Origin: Prostheceraeus crozeri
Lineage: Eukaryota; Platyhelminthes; Polycladida; Euryleptidae
Direction: 5' to 3'
DNA length: 64,000 nucleotides
Assembly: GCA_907163375.1 (NCBI GenBank)
Contig: CAJQUW010008020.1
Location: forward strand, 124,001 to 188,000
Positions 38,880-49,253 of the stretch are shown piece by piece; position 1 is the stretch's first letter; every line of letters begins with the position of its first letter. A model generated the notes under the pieces. It was not told the origin of the DNA and did no database searches. It worked only from the letters and a program-made list of their open reading frames with translations. The position numbers and the translations under genes are program-made.

Positions 38880-40973
38880 CGAAATCTGGCCTCCGTTTAC
38901 CCATCCGAGCCTTCGTTTTGGTGCTACAACCCAAAACGTCCCAAATTCTAAAACTGTCGTTTTTCGCCAATGTTCCAAAATCTTAAATGGTGTCTCACAT
39001 CTAAACGAAGACAGATAGGAACAAGCCGATTCTTTCACTGAATTTGTCTCACTCTTAGCTTTCAAACGAGCTATCGCACGACAAAATCCGTCCACTGGAA
39101 GCCAAAATCGAAGCAAGCTGTGCAGAGGGGGGGGGACGTCAGTGAAATTTCAAAATTTGATGAAAAATGTTTTGGTGACGGTCCCAGGTCGAAATTCCAC
39201 ACTTTGGAAAATTTTCAAATTTTTACCCATACAAAGTCACTCTGACACTTAGGATTTTTTCAGGTAAGCGAGCTCCGACCTAAAATCTTGTAACCGCTCT
39301 AACTTTTGAACGAAGACAGATATGAACAAGCCGATTCTTTCACTGAATTTGTCTCACTCTTAGCTTTCAAACGAGCTATCGCACGACAAAATCCGTCCAC
39401 TGGAAGTCAAAATCGAAGCAAGCTGTCCAGAGGGGGGGGGACGTCAGTGAAATTTCAAAATTTGATGAAAAATGTTTTGGTGACGGTCCCAGGTCGAAAT
39501 TCCACACTTAGGAAAATTTTCAAATTTTTACCCATACAAAGCCACTCTGACACTTAGGATTTTTTCAGGTAACCGAGCTCCGACCTAAAATCTTGTAACC
39601 GCTCTAACTTTTGAACGAAGACAGATAGGAACAAGCCGATTCTTTCACTGAATTTGTCTCACTCTTAGCTTTCAAACGAGCTATCGCACGACAAAATCCG
39701 TCCACTGGAAGCCAAAATCGAAGCAAGCTGTCCAGAGGGGGGGGGACGTCAGTGAAATTTCAAAATTTGATGAAAAATGTTTTGGTGACGGTCCCAGGTC
39801 GAAATTCCACACTTTGGAAAATTTTCAAATTTTTACCCATACAAAGTCACTCTGACACTTAGGATTTTTTCAGGTAACCGAGCTCCGACCTAAAATCTTG
39901 TAACCGCTCTAACTTTTGAACGAAGACAGATAGGAACAAGCCGATTCTTTCACTGAATTTGTCTCACTCTTAGCTTTCAAACGAGCTATCGCACGACAAA
40001 ATCCGTCCACTGGAAGCCAAAATCGAAGCAAGCTGTCCAGAGGGGGGGGGACGTCAGTGAAATTTCAAAATTTGATGAAAAATGTTTTGGTGACGGTCCC
40101 AGGTCGAAATTCCACACTTTGGAAAATTTTCAAATTTTTACCCATACAAAGTCACTCTGACACTTAGGATTTTTTCAGGTGAGCGAGCTCCGACCTAAAA
40201 TCTTGTAACCGCTCTAACTTTTGAACGAAGACAGATAGGAACAAGCCGATTCTTTCACTGAATTTGTCTCACTCTTAGCTTTCAAACGAGCTATCGCACG
40301 ACAAAATCCGTCCACTAGAAGCCAAAATCGAAGCAAGCTGTCCAGAGGGGGGGGACGTCAGTGAAAATTTTTTCTCTCCGATTTCGCTGGAAACATCCTT
40401 CCTAACCCAAAATTTCACGTAGATTCCGAATCTGGCCTCCGTTTTCTCATCCGATGCTTCGTTTGGGCGCTACACACCAAAACGTCCCAAATTCTAACTC
40501 TGTTAAAATTTTGAAGAAAAATTTTTTCTCACCGATTGCCTTGAAACTCACCCTACCGATGCAGAATTTCACGCTGAACACGAATTCGACCTCCGTTTTC
40601 TCATCCGACCACTCCTTCCACTCGAAACAACCCATTTTACAACCCAACATTCAGCAGATTGCACCAAAAACATCACACACTATAGCCTCAAGACTAATCC
40701 TGGCGGTCGCCCACGTCAACCTAGACGGTCGCCCACGTCAACCAGGCGGTCGGACCAACTCACCCGAGTCTCACACTCTGTCGTTTTCGAGGGGGGGGGG
40801 AGTCAGCGAACATGTTGTGAACGTAAACCCACCTGGCCGGCACACCACGACAGACTCTGTCGTTCCAGAGGGGGGGGGACTCAGACACGAAGCACCACGG
40901 CGGCCGACCACGACACTCTGCCGTTCCAGAGGGGGGGGGTCGCCGGTCGAGTGTTTGTCACTTGCTTACTACT
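38880..40973 (-). repeat. Polinton right terminal inverted repeat
   Basis: Inverse of the left end, with four full about 300-bp units and a partial one (G-tract boundaries near 39126, 39433, 39738, 40043 and 40347), the 21-bp word in two copies and the G-tract-rich outer 600 bp. The innermost 120 bp (38882-39003) are a diverged extra copy of the segment found at 40430-40500. Copy-number differences from the left end show that the inner arrays expand and contract independently. Confidence 0.92.
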
Positions 40974-40979
40974 GACACA
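40974..40979 (+). repeat. Polinton target-site duplication, right
   Basis: GACACA, identical to 16558-16563. Confidence 0.9.
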
Positions 40980-42165
40980 TGTGATATAGTGTGATGATGT
41001 TTTGGAAGCTGATATTCGAAAGTATGCAAAGGTTTTAAAAATTGTTGAAATGTAGAAAACAGGGGAACCGTTTAAAGTAAAATTAATACCTGAAGGTTTA
41101 TTGGCCTCTGATTTCAAGCAGGAGTAATGCATGTTCTGTAAATCGATATTACAAGTTGAGCATGTGTCTGATTATACTCTTGATAGATTATAGGAGCAAT
41201 ATTTCAAAATGATTAACGCACCGAACGTTTTAAAGGATTTCCTTCTTTGTCCTCCTGTCGCTGCAGTATTTTATAAATTTATTATTGCTTTTGTGTACAT
41301 GATCTTTGGACAAGGGGCAACAATCCCAATCACAAATTGGCCAGATGAATATAATTGCCAATCAGAAAGCTTGGAAACTAGCTCGCACAATTTGTGTTTT
41401 ACTCCAACTAAGTTCCCCCGGCGTGTGCCATAATTTTCATGCAATTTCCATTCTAGGACTTTCTATGGCATTGTTAATTTCTATGCATCAAACTTTGTAT
41501 TAGGTTGTTAAGATATCAATGCGACATGCGATGCAATGTCATCTATTGAGGGACCGACAAGTCGAAATCGACAGAAAAGCCATACATTTCACATCATGCT
41601 TGAAGCTCAGCAAGCCAAAATCACGTAGTTTGAAAATGCTCAGAAATTTACATACAACTTTGCCAGGCCAATGGTATTCACATAGGGGAAGTTCTTCCTC
41701 CCCAAAATTTCAAGTTTAAATCAAATTAAGTTTACAATGTCTGATATCATATCATGAAATGTTAAACGGAAAATTGTATATCTAAATGTAGAACTATTCA
41801 GCAGCTTGTGCAATCATATGCAGTAGATCATTACATTAGAGATTAAAGGAATAGCAGAAACAATATCTGAATAGGCTGTAATTCAGAAGTAAATGCAATA
41901 ATGATTTTAAATATCGATAAGTGCTGCATCCTAAAAATTGAATAGGCATATATTTTCAAAATGTATGATGTTCAACAGAATTATCTGATCAGGACATCCC
42001 ACTATCATAAATTTAAGTGCCGCAAATTGAAACTCTACTGTAGAGCTTCAAATATAAATAACTCATTTTCTCTGTAATTTTTAACACAGCATGTTGTAGA
42101 GAAAATTATTTCATTATTTTGTTATTTCATTTTATATTATTCATTTGTTTGTTTAACTACAAACA
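40980..42165. other. Host DNA right of the Polinton
   Basis: AT-rich. No gene, RNA or named repeat recognised. Confidence 0.5.
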
Positions 42166-42560
42166 TTTTGATAAGATACTTCCTGAAATCTACCCGGTAG
42201 ATCTCTTAGCTAGCAGAAGCGGAGACAACAACAAATGTGTTAATTATTTGGATGTTAAAATCAGGATCGAAGATGGTGGCCAATACATCACAGAGGTTTG
42301 CCATAAGGTTGATGAGTTCAGCTTCCCAGTGGTGCTGTATACTTCCCCGAGATTAATATGCCTTTGAACACTGGCTTAAACATCTTTGCTGCCAACTCAT
42401 CAGGTTCTCCAGGATTTCATCTGATGCTTCCGCCTTCACATCAAGAGCTAAGGGCATTTTTGATATCTTCAAAGGACGGGGTTATAAGGCTAATTTGCTG
42501 GTTAATTCTTGCATAAAGTCCTTCTCAAAGAATAGGTTCCTCGTTTTTAAGTTTAGTTGT
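42166..42560 (+). pseudogene. Reverse transcriptase C-terminal relic, unclassified
   Basis: The frame reads FDKILPEIYPVDLLASRS, NNKCVNYLDVKIRIEDGGQY and KVDEFSFPVVLY; in other registers it continues PLNTGLNIFAANSSG, then AKGIFDIFKGRGYKANLLVN and CIKSFSKNRF. This order (IYP..L.L, FLDL.I, DKRDDF-F, NIP...Y, R...L..RGY...LL...F) matches the end of an RT seen in PLE-like or related retroelements. It spans at least two frames and lacks the catalytic core, so it is a relic. Confidence 0.6.
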
Positions 42561-44272
42561 TTTTCGCCCCGCCAAATGCCATCCATCATTGGCATGTTGG
42601 GCAAAGGAAACCTCTTCTACTTTCAGGTGCTTCCTTTTGTCCTAAAAATTCCAAAAATGTTTTATTTTCGGTTAGGTTCTGCTATGTTTCCTCGGGCTTG
42701 GAGCGACCTTCCATATCGTACATTCGATATGGTTGGCCTGGCTCCGCCATGTGGTTTAGGTTAGAGGTTAGGGGCAGAAACCTTGCTTCATGCAGCCACA
42801 TGGTTCCTCCCTGATGACTCCATACATAGCAAACTTAATTTTGGTTTTTTAGGTTCCTTATTTTCGCCTTTTGTTATTTTTGAGTTAGCTTCTCGTCAGG
42901 TCCATGACAAACTCTTATTTCAGTTCTTATATAGTAAAATAAAATCGTTTATAAGTATTAATTTATTTCCCTTACCGTCTTAAGTTGAGTCGACCAGCCT
43001 TTATACATATTTCAGTCCCTACTCTATACTATAGTAGGTTACTTTGTGTTGTTAGTATTAATTTATATTCATTCGTTCATGACTTTTAATTACCTAATTA
43101 TTTACAGGATTCTCCACTAGGGAAGTTGTTTAACTTTGGTATCTTCCGTTTCCTGGATCCTTCGAATTTTTTTGACCGGGTCTTGTCTTGATTCGATTTA
43201 AGCATGCATTATATTTAAACAGCATTATACGGTTCTGTTTATCAATTCTATATAAACTATAAATTTCTATATCATAAAATTTGAGCCTTTAGAAAATTAC
43301 GGTTATATAATAAAATAACATACGTTTCTTGATGTTGAGAGAATATAAAAAATGACGAATGCGTAGATAATTCAGATTCATAACAGAACATTTTAGGCCA
43401 TGAATTCCAGCTCCCGTGACCTCAGGATTTCAGAATCTCATAGTGAATATTGCGTACCCTGCTGTTGCTCCTCCTGCTAGGACATTAGCCATTGGCATTC
43501 CTGCGGCCAGCCATCCATTCGAAAAATATTTTGGCACCCGGTAGTACTGTCACATCACAGGGAGACTGCTTGAAGCCTAGTAATGACGAAATGTTGACCT
43601 CTTGCATAGTATTTTGTAGATAATGGAGTTTCGAATCTTTCTACATTTCCTGATGTGCAATTACCGGTATTTTATAAAATTGTCAGAATTGAAAACTAGA
43701 CTCTTCCCTTATTATATGTACTTTGAAAATAATCTATCTTAAACCTGATGTCTCGTCAGTCAATTTTGTTCATGAACACTGTAAATCGCTAAATACCAAT
43801 TACATTAGAATGATGCATACCAAAATATTTTTGGTGTATTTCTGTATCTATTTGTAGGCTTTTCGAATAATATTTCAACTGTGGTATGCTTTGCATGCTA
43901 AAGCCATACCAGCACAATGTTAAAGGAGAGCATCAATGATGTCTAAAATATGTTGATTTAAGGCCTTTTGTCAATAAAGATCACACTAATATTGCATGGT
44001 GCTTGCTACTGTTTTGTAAGTAGTGAGATAATGACATTTAAGAGTCAAACTTACAATATTGAATTCGATGGTAATGCATGTAAATCTAAGGCCTTTCATA
44101 AATAATCAATTGGCATTCAACCACAAACGTTCGAGATATGTAAGTCAACATGGTTTCACAAAAGATAACGTTTGAATGAACTGATGTTAAGCAACTTGGT
44201 TCATTAAAAAGAGCTAACCAAGGGTCCAGTTAATGTTGCTAGGAAAGTAGCAACGACATACCGCGTTAATCT
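42561..44272. other. Intergenic DNA
   Basis: No gene recognised. Around 43778-43860 a CACTGTAAATCGC-led stretch resembles 3431-3520 (dispersed repeat end). Confidence 0.4.
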
Positions 44273-44363
44273 CACAATAAAACCAATCTAGTTAAATACC
44301 ACACTATCAAAAAGAGATATTCACGACTGGCATTACTGAGAAAAGATGTTTGACAGTAGCATG

Positions 44364-44375
<12 letters not shown>
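44273..44375 (+). repeat. Dispersed repeat, copy 2
   Basis: Partner of 2944-3046, interrupted on the right by TA repeats. Confidence 0.6.

Positions 44376-44417
<42 letters not shown>
44369..44417. repeat. (TA)n microsatellite
   Basis: An almost pure TA tract of about 48 bp. Further TA tracts at 44530-44547, 46147-46155, 48036-48088, 48292-48318 and 55465-55477 separate the elements that follow. Confidence 0.95.
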
Positions 44418-44419
<2 letters not shown>

Positions 44420-44447
44420 ACAAGTAACCTGGCAATTGATAAATTTA

Positions 44448-44529
44448 TCAAATCTCAACAGATGTAACCACCACGAGACATGTTGTAACCACCACATGTC
44501 TCGTGGTGGTTACATCTGTTGAGATTTGA
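44448..44529. repeat. Perfect hairpin with 35-bp arms in TA repeats
   Basis: Arms at 44448-44482 and 44495-44529 are exact reverse complements (TCAAATCTCAACAGATGTAA at the outer edge), with a 12-base loop that itself repeats part of the arm (TTGTAACCACCA). It resembles a foldback MITE inserted in the microsatellite. Confidence 0.9.
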
Positions 44530-44547
44530 TATATATATATATATATA

Positions 44548-46146
44548 CACTCAAGGAAAAAATAAAGTACCCGGTTAGACATTTAACTCTATTTCGAAAA
44601 CAACAAGACAATATGCACTACTTGTGCTTCAGAGTCGATCACAGAAACAATATCAATACGCGTATAAAGTCACGAAAGGCGTACTAGTACACAGAAAACA
44701 GTCAAAATCTCGTAAAATCACCTTCAGCATCCAGTACTGCTTCTACGCGATCACGCATTGAACTGATAAGAGAAGCTCGATAATTGACATCATCCATCAG
44801 TTCATTCCAAATGACATCAAGCGTAGCAAAGAGTTGGTCACTGTCTTCTGGGTCCTCATATTCTCTTTGGAGTTTCAGTTCCATCTGTGCCCACACGTGT
44901 TCGATGGGATTCATGTCGGGACTAAATGCAGGCCAGTCTCAGGTAGGGATTCCATTGTGTTGAAGGAACAGTTTCGTCCGGTTCGCCGAATGTATCGGTG
45001 CATTGTCTTGCTGGAAGATGCCACCTGCTTGAGTGATTGTATTCCATACTGGAAGAAGATTACCTTCAAGGATGTCGATGTACTTTTGGGCATCCAATCT
45101 CTCTTGAATTCTCACCAGGCTCGTATGTCCATTACTTGAGAATGCACCCCACACCATTACATGCGCGACAGATCTGTTCGGAGTACGGCAGACGTAGCGA
45201 TCCGTGTACCGATCTCCTATCGATCGACGGACATACTGTACTCGTGACTGACCCAAGCAGAATTTCGATTCGTCAGAAAACACCACTTTCTTCCATCTCG
45301 TCAAAGTCCACGATGACTTTTCTGTAGCCCATTCCAATCTGCGATGTTCATGATCTGCTGTCAAGGCTGTCTTTCTTGCTGGTGTAAATGCCTTGAAACC
45401 ACCGCTCAGCAATCGATTTGTTACGGTCCTTCTGGTGCATTCTAGATTTAAGTTTTGCTTCATTACTCTGGCAGAGCAAAAAGGATGGTTCGAAGAGAAA
45501 GTTAAAATTTCCTCGTCATCTTCTTCAGTTGTACTTTTCCTACGACCACAAGAAGCTCGATTGGTTGCTTTAGCATCTGTAGGTACTTTCTGACCGTGTT
45601 CTCTGATATCTCGGGGCACTCAGCAATTTTAGGTCTTGAAAAATTCGCATGAAACTTTAAGGCGTAGATTTGACCTCTCTGGAATTCAGTCAAATCACAT
45701 CCACGTGTCGCCATGACTAATTTGCTAATGCTACGATACTGTCAATGATTGTGGTGTATGTAGCTAGCGGATTGAACAGAGTACAGCTCGGTATGCATGA
45801 AAGAACAATGAATGGAATCATAGCATTAGGCCTCAGCTACACTGAAAGCAAAGCAAACACGAGCGTCCCAAGCGTCTCGAGTAACCGCATGTCCACAAGC
45901 TATCAATCGCTCTAGCTTGCTTTGCGTGCATTATGGAAGTCTACAAATGCTGCAATGATGACTTTGTATTTGCTGCAAAACGCTTGGAAAAGCTCGCTGT
46001 GTGGTTGAGGCCTAATGGTTTGACTATTGATTTAACTTCTAAAGTTCATATTTCACACCAACGAGTAGAAAAAAATGACTGAAATGATAAATTTGTCACT
46101 GTTAACATAACTTTTTACACCGGGTACTTTATTTTTTCCTTGAGTG
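44548..46146 (-). mobile_element. Tc1-type transposon
   Basis: 28-bp perfect terminal inverted repeats (CACTCAAGGAAAAAATAAAG, then TACCCGGT), flanked by TA on both sides as expected for Tc1/mariner target duplication. The length of 1599 bp is typical. It sits within a TA microsatellite, so the exact target copy cannot be identified. Confidence 0.95.
44702..45714 (-). pseudogene. Tc1 transposase, DD34E, broken
   Basis: The N-terminal paired-like helix-turn-helix (LTEFQRGQIYALKFHANFS, ISENTVRKYL) is in the first frame (from the ATG at 45714). The catalytic part in the next frame has VVFSDESKFCLG (Asp 1), VMVWGAFSSNG, GGIFQQDNAPIHSAN (Asp 2) and WPAFSPDMNPIEHVW (Glu 3), with 34 residues between Asp 2 and Glu. 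Two defects are visible: a frame change between about 45502 and 45619, and an in-frame TGA at 44939-44941 just before DWPAFSPD. The transposase is therefore inactive, though the ends are intact and could be mobilised in trans. Confidence 0.93.
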
Positions 46147-46153
46147 TATATAT

Positions 46154-48029
46154 ATTCAAATCAAAACAAATTGATTCTGTTAAAATCAATGTTGGTACCA
46201 CACGCGTTTCAGAGTGTACAACTCCTTTCTCAATGGTTACACGCAAAATCGAACAACAATGCTTTTATATGAGATGGATGATTTGATTACAGTTTAAAAA
46301 TGGCATGATATGAAAATGTAGAACCACCATCTACAGCAGTGCAAATAAAATCAATAAAATCAATTGTCGTAACAATCATTAGACGCTATGATGTGCATAG
46401 ATGTCAAAAGATACATTAGCTATTTACAATAACCATATCGTCCCATTATAAGCATGAAAAAATCTTATCTCTCAAACTTGTCGATGTGGCTTGATTCAAT
46501 TTTGAAAGACCACATTCCTAAATCTTTTAACGTCAAGGATACTTTTGAGTTTATCGAAACCCTGAAAAACGTTGATACCAGCAATGAAAATGATTTTTTC
46601 ATGTGCAGTTTCGACGTTTCGAACTTATTTACTAATATCCCGGTAGATAGAGCCATTGACTACATCATTTCTATAATTGATGAAGACAGTCTTCCAGTTT
46701 CGAAACGCACTCTTCGAGATTTGTTGACTATTGCTTGCAAGAATGTTTTTATTTTCATTTAATAAAACTCTCTACAGGCAGATAGATGGCATGTCAATGG
46801 GATCGAACTTTGGCCCAACTATGGCTGCTTTTGCCATGAGTTTAATTGAGTCGCAGTTTGAGAAGTACAATGGCAGTAATTTCGTCTTCTATAAAAGATA
46901 TGTCAAAGACTGCTTTGCTATTTTCAAAAATTATGAGGATTCTCAGACATTTTTTGAATTCCTCAATAAGCTACATACTGATATCAGTTTTACTATGGAA
47001 ACAGAACATAGCAACAGCATCTGTTTTTTGGATGCTAAAATTACCAAAATTGATAATCGGCTCAAAACCTCGTGGCACCAAAAAGATACAAACACTGAAG
47101 TGTACATCCCTAATTGTGCCTACTCGCCTAAGCAGTATAAGCTAGCGGCTATGAGGTCCCTGTTTTATCGAGCTAAACGGATTTCTTCAGATTCTGAAAC
47201 TTATGAGCGGTCCTGTGAAAAAATTCGGCACATGTTCATTAACAACGGCTACAAGGAGCAGTCTATCAATGACGTTAAGGAAGAAGTTGAACAAAAGCTT
47301 CAGACAGAACATTTGCCCACTTCTGATAATATGAAATTTATAAACTGGAATTTGCCTTACATCCGTGAAAATTGTCGAATTCTGAAAAAAAAGTTCATGA
47401 CTTGAACAGAAATTTACCAAAAGCCTTAAATGCTAGACCAGTTTTTCAGACTTTAAAGACAGCCATGTTTTTTCGGAATAAAGATGCTGTTTCCTCTAAT
47501 CTTAAAGCTAAATGTACTTATTCGTACACTTGTGGACAGTGCAACTACGTCTATTTCGGAGAAACTTCCAGGCATCTTATTACCCGCGTTGATGAACATT
47601 TGAAAGGCTATCCTGTTCCAACTGAAATTTCTACGCATCCACACCCTATAGACAAAAATAATTTTAGAATAATAGCGTGCACTAACAATCACAAATTACT
47701 CGAATCAATTTTAATCAAAGAATCAGTAAATGTAATGAATAACGGACGGATCCATTCCTTTATTGTTGAATTTGTAAATAGCTAATGTATCTTTTGACAT
47801 CTATGCACATCACAGCGTCTAATGATTGATTTTATTGATTTTATTTGCACTGCTGTAGATGGTGGTTCTACATTTTCATATCATGCCATTTTTAAACTGT
47901 AATCAAATCAACCATCTCATATAAAAGCATTGTTGTTCGATTTTGTGTGTAACCATTGAGAAAGGAGTTGTACACTCTGAAACGCGTGTGGAACCAACAT
48001 TGATTTTAACAGAATCAATTTGTTTCGAT

Positions 48030-48035
<6 letters not shown>
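46154..48035 (+). mobile_element. Penelope-like element with inverted terminal repeats
   Basis: The left 46154-46429 and the right 47771-48035 are inverted copies of each other over about 270 bp (outer word ATTCAAATC-A/G-AAACAAATTG), enclosing a 5'-truncated RT and GIY-YIG gene. Inverted pseudo-LTRs of this kind are known in Penelope-like elements. Both ends abut TA repeat. In the minus orientation of the left repeat, CCATTGAGAAAGGAGT...ACTCTGAAACGCGTGTGG can fold into a hammerhead-like shape with a degenerate core. Confidence 0.85.
46454..47785 (+). pseudogene. PLE reverse transcriptase and GIY-YIG endonuclease (5'-truncated, frame-shifted)
   Basis: The frame starts at the thumb-proximal NLSMWLDSILKDHIPKSF block, so the first part of the RT is absent. 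It continues with motif A (MCSFDVSNLFTNIP), motif B (IDGMSMGSNFGPTMAAFAMS), the catalytic region (FYKRYVKDCFAIF, with VKDC in place of the usual V/L-DD), then SICFLDAKIT and the C-terminal GIY-YIG module (CTYSYTCGQCNYVYFGETSR, then RVDEHLKGY). Two single-base frame changes in homopolymers, near 46745 and 47392, divide it into three open parts. The last four codons lie inside the terminal repeat. The copy is inactive. Confidence 0.88.
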
Positions 48036-48090
<55 letters not shown>

Positions 48091-48129
48091 GTATATATAT
48101 AAACAGGAAGCGCAAACGGCGCCAAATAA

Positions 48130-48288
48130 GTAAAATAAAAATTAGCCAGATTCTCAAATAATGCTTATGCCGATCGATTTCACAGTTTGACTGCTTATCA
48201 AGGCAGACTTGTTGACTTAAATAAGAAGTAAAACTGTGTAATCGATCGGCATAAGCAATATTTGAGAATCTGCTGATTTTTATTTTAC
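48130..48288. repeat. Foldback element with about 59-bp arms
   Basis: Arms at 48130-48188 and 48231-48288 are near-perfect reverse complements (AATGCTTATGCCGATCGATT against AATCGATCGGCATAAGCAAT), around a 42-base loop. TA repeats flank both sides. A MITE-like foldback. Confidence 0.9.
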
Positions 48289-48533
48289 CATGTATATATA
48301 TATATATATATATGTATATATAAAGAAGGAATCCACAAATGGTCAATAATAAGCAAATAATAAGCCCAAAAGAAAAACAAACTTAACTTAGGTGTATCCT
48401 AACCGGTTACGTCCCTTCTTGGGACTTTTCAAAGGATATATGATTTATTTTTCAAATTATAGCACAAGTTCTAGATTTCATGTTCACAGAGATACAAATT
48501 AGATTTTGAATGTTAGTAGACTCATGGAAAACA

Positions 48534-48955
48534 TCACTCATAGAAATTGTTACTGTTCACAAAATGAATATCTCTTTTATGTCTATTATGCCTGTAGAAA
48601 GTGAAAGGCTTTTGTTCCAATGTGCATGTATATTTGCAGGTACATGTAGGCCTATTATGGTATGAATGAATATTATTAGGGCCTCCTTTTCTCCAATTGT
48701 TATGTACACTGACCCTTTCATTATTCAAATTGGAGTTTCTGATAGGCGCACAATTAATACGTTGCTTGTTTTGATAATTGTTGAGGTTACATGTAGTTCT
48801 TCTGGAATTCTGAAAACTGCTATGTGAGTCTTTAGATATATGTTTTCTTTCGCTGTTAATCATTATCAGATGTTTGTCCGACTTAAAGAAACCTTGTTTA
48901 CTCTCCCAGATAAACCAGCTTCTCTTTTCCTCATTAAGCACCATTCGCCTTTCAC
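48534..48955 (-). pseudogene. Inverted partial copy of the 339-aa array gene
   Basis: Minus-strand copy of the 3' part of the array gene, from the VLNEEKR...WESKQGFF region to the stop (ending IHFVNSNNFYE). The segment just right of it is the same 3' end in direct orientation, so the two meet head-to-head. Confidence 0.9.
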
Positions 48956-49116
48956 TTTCTACAGGCATAATAGACATAAAAGAGATATTCATTTTGTGAA
49001 CAGTAACAATTTCTATGAGTGATGTTTTCCATGAGTCTACTAACATTCAAAATCTAATTTGTATCTCTGTGAACATGAAATCTAGAACTTGTGCTATAAT
49101 TTGAAAAATAAATCAT

Positions 49117-49165
49117 ATATCCTTTGAAAAGTCCCAAGAAGGGACGTAACCGGTTAGGATACACC
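49117..49165 (+). ncRNA. Hammerhead-shaped motif at array unit junction (candidate)
   Basis: TATCC (49118-49122) can pair with GGATA (49157-49161) as stem I; GTCCC (49131-49135) with GGGAC (49141-49145) as stem II with a five-base loop; and ACCGGT forms a minimal stem III. This is the layout of the minimal type I hammerheads found in Penelope-like elements. The usual core is degenerate: CTTTGAAAA stands where CTGATGA is expected and GTAA where GAAA is expected. Repeats of it occur every 1251 bp (about 50368, 51619, 52870, 54121, 55371) with only a loop change (AAGAA or ACGAA). Activity is doubtful without a canonical core. Confidence 0.4.
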
Positions 49166-49253
49166 TCAGTTAAGTTTGTTTTTCTTTTGGGCTTATTATT
49201 TGCTTATTATTGACCATTTTTGGATTCCTTCTTTATATTATTTTTCAACAAAA

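Larger units (their letters stand above)
16564..40973. mobile_element. Polinton (Maverick), apparently whole
   Basis: Left terminus AGTAGTAAGCAAGTGACAAA and right terminus TTTGTCACTTGCTTACTACT are exact inverted copies, giving the AG...CT ends expected of Polintons. The 6-bp sequence GACACA flanks both sides (16558-16563 and 40974-40979), the usual Polinton target duplication length. Inside are the family hallmarks: protein-primed-type PolB, retrovirus-like integrase, adenain-like protease, FtsK/HerA packaging ATPase and the double-jelly-roll capsid protein. The left part is read mainly on the plus strand and the right part mainly on the minus strand, with tightly packed minus-strand genes. 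The termini are nearly identical, the target duplication is perfect and the main reading frames are open, so it looks whole and recent. Confidence 0.97.

Noticed and set aside
38853-39557. Short frames in the right terminal repeat
   Set aside because: They belong to the tandem units and are also present in the left repeat without coding signature.
16564-40973. Virophage or large DNA virus integration instead of a Polinton
   Set aside because: The retrovirus-like integrase, AG...CT ends, 6-bp duplication and gene set fit a Polinton; there is no virophage-specific gene.
47903-48346. Tyr-Ile-rich frames across TA repeats
   Set aside because: Translation of the microsatellite only.
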